From NCBI GenBank assembly GCA_018882835.1, contig VERE01000002.1, positions 1 to 64,000 of the forward strand: 64,000 nucleotides of DNA, written 5' to 3'. Position numbers and translations under genes: made by a program. Of the stretch, positions 35,991 to 44,122 are shown in pieces. Under the pieces are notes generated by a model. That model was not told where the DNA came from and did not search any database. It was given only the letters and a program-made list of their open reading frames with translations. Position 1 is the stretch's first letter; each line of letters begins with the position of its first letter. The stretch comes from Limnohabitans sp. (GTDB lineage: Bacteria; Pseudomonadota; Gammaproteobacteria; Burkholderiales; Burkholderiaceae_C).

Positions 35991-36005
35991 TAGACCGGTC
36001 GTCTA
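35991..36005. promoter_or_regulatory. Candidate TetR operator of the liv/acyl-CoA operon
   Basis: TAGAC-CGGTC-GTCTA has perfect 5-bp arms and a CGGTC centre, typical in size and composition for TetR operators. It is 71 bases upstream of livG, the first gene of an operon whose last gene is a TetR regulator. Confidence 0.6.
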
Positions 36006-36125
36006 GTGTTGGGGTATTCCCTGTTATTTGGATGGCGTGCGTTGGAAACTACCCGCTCCGCACCTGGTGCGGCACAGAGTCTGTATGAGCGTGAATGCTC
36101 ATTTTTAGCTGTGTTCGGTCAGATA

Positions 36126-37100
36126 TCAATCGACCTTGATTTTGTTGCGCGCTATGACATCACCATAAATCGCCGTGTCCTGCGCAATCCTGGCTGAAAG
36201 TGCCTTTGCATCCACCTCATCGACTCGCCACCCCTGCAAGAAAAGCTTTTGCCGCATCTCACGGTTGGCAATGATTTTTTCCAGCTCAGTGCGCAGGCGT
36301 TGCACCTGCGCTGCAGGCATTTTGGCGGAAACCATGACCGCATTCCAAACTTCGATATTCACGCCTTTGACACCCAACTCCTCCATGCCCGGCAAGGTGG
36401 GGGCCAGCGGTGAACGCTTTGCCGAAGTGACCGCAATGGCGTCCAGCTTCCCTGCCTGAACCAGCGGCATCACAGTGGAAGTTGGCAAAAGCGTCATCTG
36501 CACCTGGCCTCCGAGAATGGCGTTCAAAATGGCAGGCCCGCCCGTGAATGGCACATGCAATGGCGCAATTCCCAAGCGCAACTTGAGAAGCTCCATACCC
36601 AAATGACCGCCAGAGCCAGCCCCTACAGAGCCGTAAGCCAAGCGATCCCCCTCCATGCGTGCCTGCTCCACAAACTGCGCGGCGGACATGGCGCCCTGGG
36701 GTGGCTTGGCAACCACCCAAACCAGGGGGGCAGACCCGATCAAAGCAACAGGGGTCAAATCTTTGAGGGGGTCATAGGGCAGCTTCGGGTTCAGATGTTT
36801 GGCGCTGGTCAAAGGGCCATTGCCAACGATGCCCAACGTGTGCCCGTCATCGGCTTTGGCAATCTGATCCGCACCGATGCTGCCACCACCCCCTGGTTTG
36901 TTCTCAATCACGACGGGTTGACCCAAGGCTTTGGACAAAGGCTCGGCCAACAAGCGCGCTTGCACGTCTGGTGATGAACCACTTGGGTAGCCCACAATCA
37001 TGCGAAGCGGCCGATGGGGCCAAACCTCTGCCGCCTGGACCGCTATGGCGAAAGCCACCCCTCCAAACAGGGAGACGCAGCCAAATGCAATTTTCATCAT
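36126..37100 (-). CDS. Bug-type tripartite tricarboxylate transporter receptor (2)
   Basis: 324 residues with signal peptide (CVSLFGGVAFAIAVQAAE). The carboxylate-binding loops are RMIVGYPSGSSPDVQARLL and VIENKPGGGGSIGADQI, and VPFTGGPAILNAILGGQV is the domain-interface block. Orphan receptor with no permease nearby. It lies upstream of, but separate from, the liv operon: a 205-base gap contains the TetR-like site. Ligand unknown. Confidence 0.9.
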   Translation of the reverse strand: MMKIAFGCVSLFGGVAFAIAVQAAEVWPHRPLRMIVGYPSGSSPDVQARLLAEPLSKALGQPVVIENKPGGGGSIGADQIAKADDGHTLGIVGNGPLTSAKHLNPKLPYDPLKDLTPVALIGSAPLVWVVAKPPQGAMSAAQFVEQARMEGDRLAYGSVGAGSGGHLGMELLKLRLGIAPLHVPFTGGPAILNAILGGQVQMTLLPTSTVMPLVQAGKLDAIAVTSAKRSPLAPTLPGMEELGVKGVNIEVWNAVMVSAKMPAAQVQRLRTELEKIIANREMRQKLFLQGWRVDEVDAKALSARIAQDTAIYGDVIARNKIKVD

Positions 37101-37266
37101 ATTTTTTCCTTTGCCGTCACAAAGCGCTGGCCACTCCTGGGCGACCTTGCAGCCTTGCCTACCACCTGTGAAATGCCCATCAAAATAACTGAACTTTGTG
37201 GCCCTTTTGACAGGCGCGGACTGAAGCCAAGTGGGTCAAGGACATCATGGCTTCCTTCGATTTATT

Positions 37267-37704
37267 TCACATCAACTTACGGTACTGAACAAAACCGCTT
37301 TTGTCCGCGATACGGTCGTACAGCAACATCGCGTCTGAATTGGTTTCATGGGTCAACCACCAGACACGCGACCCCCCCGTCTTGGCAGCATGTGCATAAA
37401 CGTGCTCAATCAGCGTCCTTCCCACGCCCTTGCCACGACTATCTGGCGCCACAAACAAGTCTTGCAGATAAACGTAATCACCGGTGGTCCAACAACTCCG
37501 GTGGTGGATGTAGTGCACGATGCCAATGAGTTTTCCGTCCGTTTCGGCCACTGCACAGTGCATGGGTTCAGAGGGGTCAAGAAAGCGAGACCAGGTGGTC
37601 TCTGTTGTGGCTTGCGGAATGTCGGTTTTGTAAAAAAGCTGATAGCCCTTCCACAGCGGCAGCCATTGTGCGAAGTCTGTTTCGCGCGCCAAGCGTATGT
37701 TCAT
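37267..37704 (-). CDS. GNAT family N-acetyltransferase
   Basis: 145 residues, one GNAT domain. The acetyl-CoA pyrophosphate-binding motif is VAPDSRGKGVGRTLIEH at about residues 87-103, preceded by the strand DYVYLQDLF. Target unknown; such single-domain proteins modify small amines, antibiotics or protein N-termini. Stands alone between a Bug receptor and the cupredoxin gene. Confidence 0.86.
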   Translation of the reverse strand: MNIRLARETDFAQWLPLWKGYQLFYKTDIPQATTETTWSRFLDPSEPMHCAVAETDGKLIGIVHYIHHRSCWTTGDYVYLQDLFVAPDSRGKGVGRTLIEHVYAHAAKTGGSRVWWLTHETNSDAMLLYDRIADKSGFVQYRKLM

Positions 37705-37808
37705 GTGGTTCCTGCAGGGTGAAGAGATTGCAACATCCGCATATTACAAGGCGTCATTTCGAGGCTCAAAATACACTCGCTAACGCGAAGACGGTTTCGC
37801 GGGCGCGA

Positions 37809-38774
37809 TCAGTGTTTGTGCTGACTGTGGTCGTGCGGCGCAGGGGGCTTGGATGAGACGCCCGACTTCTCTGACGCGCTCTGCACATCTAACGTCCCGC
37901 GCATGCCGGCCTCATAGTGGCCAGGGATCAGGCAGGCTATTTCCAATGTGCGTGCCTGGTCAAAGTTCACCACGAGTTCGCCGCGCTGACCCGCAGCCAC
38001 AGAGATGGCAGCGCCACCAGCGGCGCCGTGTGTGCTGCCATGACTTGCTCCCTTTTGCATGGCCAAGGCATGCGCCTTGATGTCGTCTGCACTGCCGAGC
38101 ACCATCTCATGCTCGGTCTTGCCGTCGTTGTGAACCACAAAGCGGATCGTCTCTCCCGCCTTCACTTCAATGCGGTTGGGCGTGAAGCGCATTGAGTCGT
38201 CCATACGGACTTCCACACTGCGTTGCACCACCCAGGCGCGCAGCTCTGGCGCGTTGCCCTGTAAGGTCGCTTCGCCATGGGAATGACCATGCGCGTCACC
38301 GGCTGCACCCCACTCGGGATGCTGTTCCAGCCACTGCCAGGCACCATAGCTGCTCAGACTGACCAGCACCCCGGCCACCAGCACATATGCGCGCGAACTG
38401 CGGCGCCAAACGTAACTGCTGCTGAGCGCCAAAGCAAAGACAGACACAACAAAACCCAAAGGCACGACCCAAGCGCTGCGCGCTGGCGAGTCTGGGAAAT
38501 GCTGCAAACCGCCCGTGAAAAACCCCAACCCAATGGAAAGCAAGGCACCGATGGCAAGCGTTCGAAGCAAGCCCGACTCGGCAGACTCTTGCTGACTGTC
38601 GCTCAGACGGTGCTCCAACAGGGCACCTGTGACAAACAATGCCATGCCAATGGCCGCAGTCCACAGCGAGCGTTCGCCACTGAAAAAGCCGTGATTCACC
38701 GCACCTGAAATAAAGCTGATGCCGCTGTACTTGAGCAGCATGGCCGCATGATGGTGATGGAAAGCGAACGTCAT
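37809..38774 (-). CDS. Membrane-anchored cupredoxin (four- or five-helix domain fused to a type 1 copper domain)
   Basis: 321 residues in two parts. The first 135 or so hold several membrane helices preceded by a His run (FHHHHAAML). A His-rich linker (about 155-170) leads to a C-terminal cupredoxin domain (about 180-300) with type 1 copper ligands: His in TEHEMVLG, then Cys, His and Met in IACLIPGHYEAGM. A His-rich tail ends the protein (PHDHSQHKH). Likely a periplasmic copper-binding or electron-transfer protein tied to the inner membrane. The membrane domain is not one I recognise. Confidence 0.78.
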   Translation of the reverse strand: MTFAFHHHHAAMLLKYSGISFISGAVNHGFFSGERSLWTAAIGMALFVTGALLEHRLSDSQQESAESGLLRTLAIGALLSIGLGFFTGGLQHFPDSPARSAWVVPLGFVVSVFALALSSSYVWRRSSRAYVLVAGVLVSLSSYGAWQWLEQHPEWGAAGDAHGHSHGEATLQGNAPELRAWVVQRSVEVRMDDSMRFTPNRIEVKAGETIRFVVHNDGKTEHEMVLGSADDIKAHALAMQKGASHGSTHGAAGGAAISVAAGQRGELVVNFDQARTLEIACLIPGHYEAGMRGTLDVQSASEKSGVSSKPPAPHDHSQHKH

Positions 38775-38851
38775 GATGTTTCCTTGATGTTCTCAGTTTA
38801 GCCCGATTGCGTCTGAGCCTAGGGTTTGCGATAGTCTCCATAAAAATGATT

Positions 38852-38880
38852 TTGTGCACAATTTATAAATCGTGCAAAAT
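38852..38880. promoter_or_regulatory. Candidate GntR autoregulatory operator
   Basis: TTGTGCACAA (38852-38861) is a perfect palindrome; next to it ATTTATAAAT (38861-38870) is also palindromic and a half-site TCGTGCAAAA follows, overlapping the GTG start of the GntR gene. FadR/GntR operators have comparable TTGT..ACAA arms. Confidence 0.55.
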
Positions 38881-39561
38881 TCAACAACGCCCACCACTGT
38901 TTCCGAGCAAGCATGTTTGGCCCTGCGCCAAGATGTTTTATCGGGTCGGCATGCGCCAGACGGCAAACTCAAGCTGGACACGCTGCAAGCCATGTACGGC
39001 TTCTCCAGCAGTCCATTGCGTGAGGCCTTGAACCGTCTGGTCCAGGAGGGACTGGTCATTGCCGATGAGCGGCGGGGCTTCAGGGTCACCCCGATTTCGC
39101 CGGCCGACCTGGCCGACATCACCAAGATGCGCTTGATGCTGGACATTCCTGCTTTGACGGAATCCATCCAGGCGGGTGACGATGCCTGGGAAGCCGATAT
39201 CGTGGCGGCATTCCATCGGCTGGAAAAAATCGAATCCCGGCTGCCACAAGGCCCGGTGGTACTCGATGCCGAGTGGAGCCAGCGCCATCGAGACTTTCAT
39301 TTGTCCATGATTGGTGCCTGCCCGTCCGAGCGTCAACGCGCATGGAGCATCAGTCTGTTTGATCAGGCCGAACGCTACCGCCACTTTGCGGCACGCCATC
39401 GCACCGTCCCCAAAAAGAAAGACGATGAGCACCGCGCCCTGATGAATGCCGTGCTGCGACGTGACGCCAAAACTGCAACCGTGCTGCTGTCTGAACATAT
39501 TTCAAGCACACAGGCCAATGTCCTGGCGGCGTTCAAACGCCAAGCCCAGGCACGCGCCTGA
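38872..39561 (+). CDS. GntR family regulator with FCD domain
   Basis: 229 residues from a GTG. The winged helix-turn-helix is at about 10-75 (LKLDTLQAMYGFSSSPLREALNR, RGFRVTPIS) and the FCD effector domain at about 90-215, with metal/ligand His positions in RHRDFHLSM and the helix SEHISSTQ. It heads and probably controls the VOC-FAH-MDR-Bug operon in response to an organic acid. A candidate operator overlaps its start. Confidence 0.92.
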   Translation: MQNSTTPTTVSEQACLALRQDVLSGRHAPDGKLKLDTLQAMYGFSSSPLREALNRLVQEGLVIADERRGFRVTPISPADLADITKMRLMLDIPALTESIQAGDDAWEADIVAAFHRLEKIESRLPQGPVVLDAEWSQRHRDFHLSMIGACPSERQRAWSISLFDQAERYRHFAARHRTVPKKKDDEHRALMNAVLRRDAKTATVLLSEHISSTQANVLAAFKRQAQARA

Positions 39562-39588
39562 ATGCAGCCCAGCCTTCAAAGGAATGCC

Positions 39589-40128
39589 ATGCTGAAAGTC
39601 AGTCACCCCACACCCTCTCATTTCGGGATTTATGTCACCGACGTCGAGAAGATGGTTCACTTTTACAAAACCGTTTTTGGCCTGGTGGAAACCGACCGGG
39701 GCGTTGGCAAGACATTCAAAGCGCCCCTGGTTTTTCTAAGCGCCAGCCCGCACCAGCACCATCAACTGGTGATCGCTGGTGGCCGCCCCGCCGAGGCGAC
39801 CTTCAGCACGGTCATGCAATTGTCGTTTGCGGTGCCCTCGATACAGTCACTGCGTGACCTCAAAGACAAGGCCGTTGCATTGGGAGCCAGCAAATTGCTG
39901 CCACTCAACCATGGCAATGCCTTGTCGGTTTACTTTGCTGACCCAGAAGGCAACACGGTGGAGATCTACCTTGACATGCCTTTTTACATCTCGCAGCCGC
40001 ACGGTGATCCCCTGGACCTGAGCCAGGATGATGAAACCATCCTGCGTGAGACCGAAGCCATTTGCAGAAGCGACCCCAGCTTCATGCCCATCGACCAATG
40101 GCAAGCGAAATTTGGCAACGCCCACTGA
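39589..40128 (+). CDS. VOC family protein (glyoxalase/extradiol dioxygenase fold)
   Basis: 179 residues from the ATG at 39589, chosen for AAAGGA five bases upstream. Two betaalphabetabetabeta modules: HFGIYVTDVEKMVHFYKTVFG and LSFAVPSIQSLRDLKDKA, with a probable metal Glu in DPEGNTVEIYLDMP. The fold covers dioxygenases, isomerases and lyases. Catalytic role not predictable beyond metal-dependent chemistry on a ring or keto acid. Second gene of the GntR-led operon. Confidence 0.85.
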   Translation: MLKVSHPTPSHFGIYVTDVEKMVHFYKTVFGLVETDRGVGKTFKAPLVFLSASPHQHHQLVIAGGRPAEATFSTVMQLSFAVPSIQSLRDLKDKAVALGASKLLPLNHGNALSVYFADPEGNTVEIYLDMPFYISQPHGDPLDLSQDDETILRETEAICRSDPSFMPIDQWQAKFGNAH

Positions 40129-40152
40129 CACCCCATTCATCAAGGAACTTTC

Positions 40153-41019
40153 ATGAAACTGCTTTCATTCATCCATCAAGGACGCGAAACCTGGGGCGCC
40201 CTGGTCGGCAGCGATGCCATTGTCGATCTTGGCAAAGCCATGCCGCAATACCCCACGCTGACCGATTACATCGCCTCGGGCGCCTACCTCAAGGCCAGTG
40301 CAGACGTGGCCAACAAGCCCGCCGATGTGAAACTGGCCGATATCACCTTTTTGCCCGTCATTCCCAAGCCTGAAAAAATTGTTTGCGCGGTGCGCAACTA
40401 CATGGACCACCATCAGGAAGTTCTGGCCGCCGGTATGCAACGCGAGTTATCAGAAGAGCCGCCCATCTTCTTGCGGGTATGGCGCTCGCAAGTAGCCCAT
40501 GGCCAACCCATTGTTTGCCCCAAGGTGTCTGCCTCGCTTGACTGGGAGGGCGAATTGGCCGTGATCATTGGCAAGGAAGGCCGCAACATCGCCGAAGCCG
40601 ACGCCTTCGACCACGTGGCCGGCTACTCTTGCTACAACGACGGCAGCATCCGTGAATGGCAGTTCCACGCCAAGCAAATTGCCTCGGGCAAAAACTTTGA
40701 GTCCACCGGCGGGTTCGGCCCTTGGATGGTCACCGCTGATGAAATTGCGCCGAACCAGCAACTGAAGCTGGTCACCCGGTTGAATGGGGAGGTCGTGCAG
40801 TCCAGCCACACGGGCCACATGATTTTCTCGATCGCCAAGCTCATCAGCTATGCCTCCGCCATCTTCACGCTGGTGCCTGGCGACGTGATCGCCACGGGCA
40901 CTCCTGCCGGGGTGGGCTGGAGTCGCAAGCCCGCCTGGTTCATGAAGCCAGGCGATGTCTGCGAAGTTGAAATCGAAGGCATTGGCACCCTGGTGAACCC
41001 GATCACTGCCCAAGCCTGA
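40153..41019 (+). CDS. Fumarylacetoacetate hydrolase (FAH) family protein
   Basis: 288 residues. The FAH catalytic domain covers about 80-285, with metal ligands in LDWEGELAVIIGKEG (Glu pair) and the following Asp, and the family blocks AVRNYMDH and GDVIATGTPAGVG. Members hydrolyse C-C bonds of acylpyruvates or act as hydratases or isomerases in aromatic meta-cleavage routes. It sits between a VOC protein and a reductase, consistent with breakdown of a ring-derived dienoate. Confidence 0.92.
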   Translation: MKLLSFIHQGRETWGALVGSDAIVDLGKAMPQYPTLTDYIASGAYLKASADVANKPADVKLADITFLPVIPKPEKIVCAVRNYMDHHQEVLAAGMQRELSEEPPIFLRVWRSQVAHGQPIVCPKVSASLDWEGELAVIIGKEGRNIAEADAFDHVAGYSCYNDGSIREWQFHAKQIASGKNFESTGGFGPWMVTADEIAPNQQLKLVTRLNGEVVQSSHTGHMIFSIAKLISYASAIFTLVPGDVIATGTPAGVGWSRKPAWFMKPGDVCEVEIEGIGTLVNPITAQA

Positions 41020-41023
41020 GCGC

Positions 41024-42016
41024 ATGAAGGCCATTCAAGTCCAGGTGCCAGGTGGCCCTGAAAGCCTGATGGAAGTGGATCTGCCAGATCCTTTGCCAGG
41101 CCCTGGACAAGTCCGCGTCAAAGCCAGCGCCATTGGCGTGGGCCGTCCCGATGTCCTGATACGCAAAGGGACCTACAAATGGATGCCCCCACTCCCTGCG
41201 ATTCCTGGCGCTGAACTGGCCGGCGAGATAGATGCCATTGGTGATGGTGTGCAACAGTGGCAGGCAGGCGACCGGGTACTGATCAGCGCCCGGGAACTCG
41301 CCCAGCGCGGCGGTTGTTACGCACAAGCCATCGTGGTGCCTGAAGGCGCGCCTTACCGCTTGCCCGCTTCAATTTCTTTTGACGATGCCGTCAGCCTGCC
41401 CAATTTGCAACTGACCCTGGCACTCATGCGTGTGGCCGAGGTGAAAAATTCCAGCCCGTATGCCCTGATCACGGGTGCTTCGGGGGGCGTGGCCGGCATG
41501 CTTTGCCAAGTGGCCAAGCACAAAGGACTGACCACCATCGGCACCAGCCGAACCCCTGACAAATGCAGCTTTGCCCTGGAGCAGGGGTTTGACCATGTCA
41601 TCTGCACAGCGCAAGCCGATTTGAAAGAGCGCTTGCAGGAGATCACGCAAAACCGTGGCGTGGACCTCGTGTTTGACCATCTGGGTGGGCAAAGTCTGAT
41701 TGACGGCCTTCACAGCCTGGCGCCGCTGGGCACCCTGGTGTCGTACAACATCATTCAGGGCATGCCGACCGAAGATGTTTTTCAGGCCATGCGTCATTTG
41801 CTGGGCAAGAGCCTGGCGGTGCGTTGCTTCTCGATGCATACCTTTGATGAGGACATTGTCATCAGGCGGGCATTGATGCAAGAAGCCATCGAGCTCATGG
41901 CGAACGCACAGGTCAAGGCGCCAGAATGCCAGGTTTTTAAATTCAGCGAGGTTCGCCAAACCCATGCCCTGCTAGATCGTGGCATGGTCAGGGGAAAGCT
42001 GGTCATGCACCCGTGA
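41024..42016 (+). CDS. MDR-superfamily NADPH:quinone-reductase-like oxidoreductase
   Basis: 330 residues. GroES-like N-terminal domain (IPGAELAGEIDAIGDGV) and a Rossmann domain with ITGASGGVAGMLCQVAKH. The catalytic zinc Cys/His set of alcohol dehydrogenases is absent, so a quinone or enoyl reductase type is likely. It starts 4 bases after the FAH gene, so they are probably cotranscribed. Confidence 0.88.
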   Translation: MKAIQVQVPGGPESLMEVDLPDPLPGPGQVRVKASAIGVGRPDVLIRKGTYKWMPPLPAIPGAELAGEIDAIGDGVQQWQAGDRVLISARELAQRGGCYAQAIVVPEGAPYRLPASISFDDAVSLPNLQLTLALMRVAEVKNSSPYALITGASGGVAGMLCQVAKHKGLTTIGTSRTPDKCSFALEQGFDHVICTAQADLKERLQEITQNRGVDLVFDHLGGQSLIDGLHSLAPLGTLVSYNIIQGMPTEDVFQAMRHLLGKSLAVRCFSMHTFDEDIVIRRALMQEAIELMANAQVKAPECQVFKFSEVRQTHALLDRGMVRGKLVMHP

Positions 42017-42074
42017 GATCCGGGCCTGCCAGCTTGCACAGACAAGACGCAGGGCCACCCTTCAGGAGACAAAC

Positions 42075-43043
42075 ATGCTTCGTCGCTCTTTACTTATTGC
42101 CTTGGCTGCAAGCCCTTTGCTGGCAGCACCGCCACTGGCTGCACAAACCTACCCTGATCGGCCCGTCAAGATCCTTCAGGGCTTTGCACCGGGTGGCAAT
42201 GCCGATGCGATAGCCAGAGCCGTTGGCCAGGAAATGGGCAAAGGACTGGGCCAATCCATGGTGGTCGAGGCACAGGCGGGTGCCGGAGGAACGATTGCGG
42301 CCAACACCGTGGCCAAAGCCAAACCTGATGGCTACACCTTGCTCCTAGCCACCGGAGGACATGCCGTTGCAGGCGCGCTCTACAACAATTTGCCTTACCG
42401 CACAGTGCAAGACTTCGAGATGGTCAGCACCATCACCTACTTTCCATTCCTGGTGGTAGTGCCCGCCAGCAGCAAGTTTGACAGTCTCTCCAGCCTGCTG
42501 GCTGCAGCCAAGGCGAACCCCGAACAAATCAGTTATGGCACAGCAGGCATCGGCTCGACGCATCACCTTGCGGGAGAACTGTTGGCCAGCATGTCGAAAA
42601 CACAGCTTCTGCATGTGCCGTATCGAGGTGACTCCGGTTCGCTCGCAGCCTTGCTGGCGGGTGACATTCCCATGATCATTGCGCCCCCCACTGCCGTGAT
42701 GGCCAACATCAAGGCGGGCAAATTGCGCGCCCTGGCCTCCACGGGGCCGCAGCGCTGGTCGGTGCTGCCAGAGGTGCCCACCGTTTCCGAGCAAGGCGTG
42801 TCAGGTTATGACGTGCGCTCTTGGGCCGGACTGATGGCACCCGCTGGTACGCCACGGGCTGTCATAGACCGGCTCCATGGCGAAGTACAGAAAGCATTGG
42901 GTGTGCCGGCTGTCAAAACCCGTCTGGAAGAGATGGGCGGTGAAGTGCGTGGCAGCAGCCCAGAAGAGATGAAAAACCTGGTGGCCAGTCAAACCCAAAA
43001 ATGGATCCAGGTTGTCTCCGAAGCCAAAATTCCGAAGCAATAA
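42075..43043 (+). CDS. Bug-type tripartite tricarboxylate transporter receptor (3)
   Basis: 322 residues from the ATG at 42075 with TTCAGGAGAC upstream; the earlier open frame is inside the previous gene. Signal peptide with LLIALAASPLLAAPPLAAQ, then DRPVKILQGFAPGGNADAIA and MVVEAQAGAGGTIAANTV. The interface block is VPYRGDSGSLAALLAGDI. Last gene of the GntR operon, so its ligand is probably the compound that the VOC, FAH and MDR enzymes degrade. Confidence 0.92.
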   Translation: MLRRSLLIALAASPLLAAPPLAAQTYPDRPVKILQGFAPGGNADAIARAVGQEMGKGLGQSMVVEAQAGAGGTIAANTVAKAKPDGYTLLLATGGHAVAGALYNNLPYRTVQDFEMVSTITYFPFLVVVPASSKFDSLSSLLAAAKANPEQISYGTAGIGSTHHLAGELLASMSKTQLLHVPYRGDSGSLAALLAGDIPMIIAPPTAVMANIKAGKLRALASTGPQRWSVLPEVPTVSEQGVSGYDVRSWAGLMAPAGTPRAVIDRLHGEVQKALGVPAVKTRLEEMGGEVRGSSPEEMKNLVASQTQKWIQVVSEAKIPKQ

Positions 43044-43098
43044 ACCTGGCCTGCCAAGGACCGTCCAGGTTGGTTTCATCTTTGGGTGTGCAACAGGC

Positions 43099-43311
43099 TC
43101 ACTGCTGATCGTTGTTCTCTTGTAGTTTGACAGGACAAGTGTTGAAACCAATCAGGGTATAGGCACCACAAAAGCTGAACACGCCCGTGGCCAAAACCAC
43201 GACACCCAGCCAGCCCCAAGCCCCAACTTGTCCGGTTGCCGCCAAAGCGATCAAGGCAAGGCCTGCAATGATGCGAATCACGCGGTCAATTCCGCCCACA
43301 TTTTTTGTCAT
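43099..43311 (-). CDS. YgaP-like small membrane protein (DUF2892)
   Basis: 70 residues from the ATG at 43311 (GGAG ten bases upstream). Family pattern: NVGGIDRVIRIIAGLALIAL, a second membrane helix, and the C-terminal GFNTCPV motif. It corresponds to the transmembrane part of YgaP without the rhodanese domain. Last of a three-gene minus-strand set with an AhpD-like and an HMA protein. Confidence 0.85.
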   Translation of the reverse strand: MTKNVGGIDRVIRIIAGLALIALAATGQVGAWGWLGVVVLATGVFSFCGAYTLIGFNTCPVKLQENNDQQ

Positions 43312-43352
43312 GATCCATGATCTCCATTGAGTGAATTCAAACAAACGATCCA

Positions 43353-43706
43353 TCAAGCCTGGGTCGGGTCAAATGCATCCCAAGCCGCAATGGCTTCGGA
43401 GGCATACATCAAGGCAGGGCCACCCCCCATGTAAACGCAGACTGCAAGCATTTCCTCAAATTCTGCGCGTGTGCATGCCAGCCGATGCAAGGCTTTGACA
43501 TGAAAGCCAATACAGCCCGAGCAATGTTGTGTGATGCCGATCGCCAGAGCCATCAGCTCCTTGTGTTTTTCGCTGACGGCACCGCTTGCCATGGCTGACT
43601 TGGCAAGTTGTCCAAAGCCTTGCATGGCCTCAGGTTGTGATTTTCGCAAAGTCGCCATGGACTTGCTGATGTTTTGAATCAGGGTGGGGTGGTCAAAAGA
43701 ACTCAT
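43353..43706 (-). CDS. AhpD-like carboxymuconolactone decarboxylase family protein
   Basis: 117 residues from the ATG at 43706, preceded by GGAGAG. The redox CXXC motif is HCSGCIGFHVKALHRLACTRAE at about residues 61-64 for the two Cys, as in AhpD-type peroxidase partners. It is therefore more likely a peroxide or disulfide reductase than a decarboxylase. Middle gene of the HMA/AhpD/YgaP-like set. Confidence 0.88.
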   Translation of the reverse strand: MSSFDHPTLIQNISKSMATLRKSQPEAMQGFGQLAKSAMASGAVSEKHKELMALAIGITQHCSGCIGFHVKALHRLACTRAEFEEMLAVCVYMGGGPALMYASEAIAAWDAFDPTQA

Positions 43707-43745
43707 GGGTCTCTCCTGGGTTATCAATGCTCTGCACGGGGCAAG

Positions 43746-44024
43746 TCAAGAAATGCGGCCAACCGCGCAACTCAGGAACGATTTGGCGTTCGCCACGCCA
43801 GCGCTCACTCCGTGCAGTGTGCCGCGCTCGGGGTACCCCATGGCGCGCAACTTGTCGGCAACTTGGGGGCGCGTATCTTCAGCGCCCTCGAACTTCACCG
43901 ACTGTTGGGCCATGTCAACCTCGGCGTTCGTGACGCCAGGCAATTCAGCCAATCCCTTCAAGATAGAGCGAACGCATCCCCCGCACTTGAGGTTTTCAAT
44001 TTCAATCATCATTTGCTTGGTCAT
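43746..44024 (-). CDS. Heavy-metal-associated (HMA) domain protein
   Basis: 92 residues from the ATG at 44024 with GGAGG eight bases upstream. One ferredoxin-like HMA domain with the metal motif KCGGCVRSI (CXXC about residues 14-17) and the loop GYPERG. It carries an extra 25-residue C-terminal extension with a Cys (SFLSCAVGRIS). Probably a soluble copper or other soft-metal chaperone. Divergent from the Crp/Fnr gene, 97 bases apart. Confidence 0.88.
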   Translation of the reverse strand: MTKQMMIEIENLKCGGCVRSILKGLAELPGVTNAEVDMAQQSVKFEGAEDTRPQVADKLRAMGYPERGTLHGVSAGVANAKSFLSCAVGRIS

Positions 44025-44106
44025 TTCAGTATCCTCCAGTGGCATGCCTCATGGAAAAATTTCACGTCGGCATGGGAGAAGTATCCTGCTGCATCGGGAA
44101 TCGTCC

Positions 44107-44122
44107 TATGATCTAGGTCATA
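44107..44122. promoter_or_regulatory. Candidate Crp/Fnr-type operator at the regulator start
   Basis: TATGA-N6-TCATA has perfect 5-bp arms with the spacing of Crp-type sites (TGTGA-N6-TCACA), and its last base is the A of the regulator's ATG. Suggests autoregulation. Confidence 0.5.

Noticed and set aside
43043-43071. Terminator after Bug receptor 3 (AACCTGG/CCAGGTT)
   Set aside because: Only 7-bp arms around a 15-base loop and no T tract; too weak.
43684-44121. N-terminal extension of the Crp/Fnr protein by 146 codons
   Set aside because: The extension is antisense to the HMA and AhpD-like genes. The Crp fold begins shortly after the ATG at 44122.
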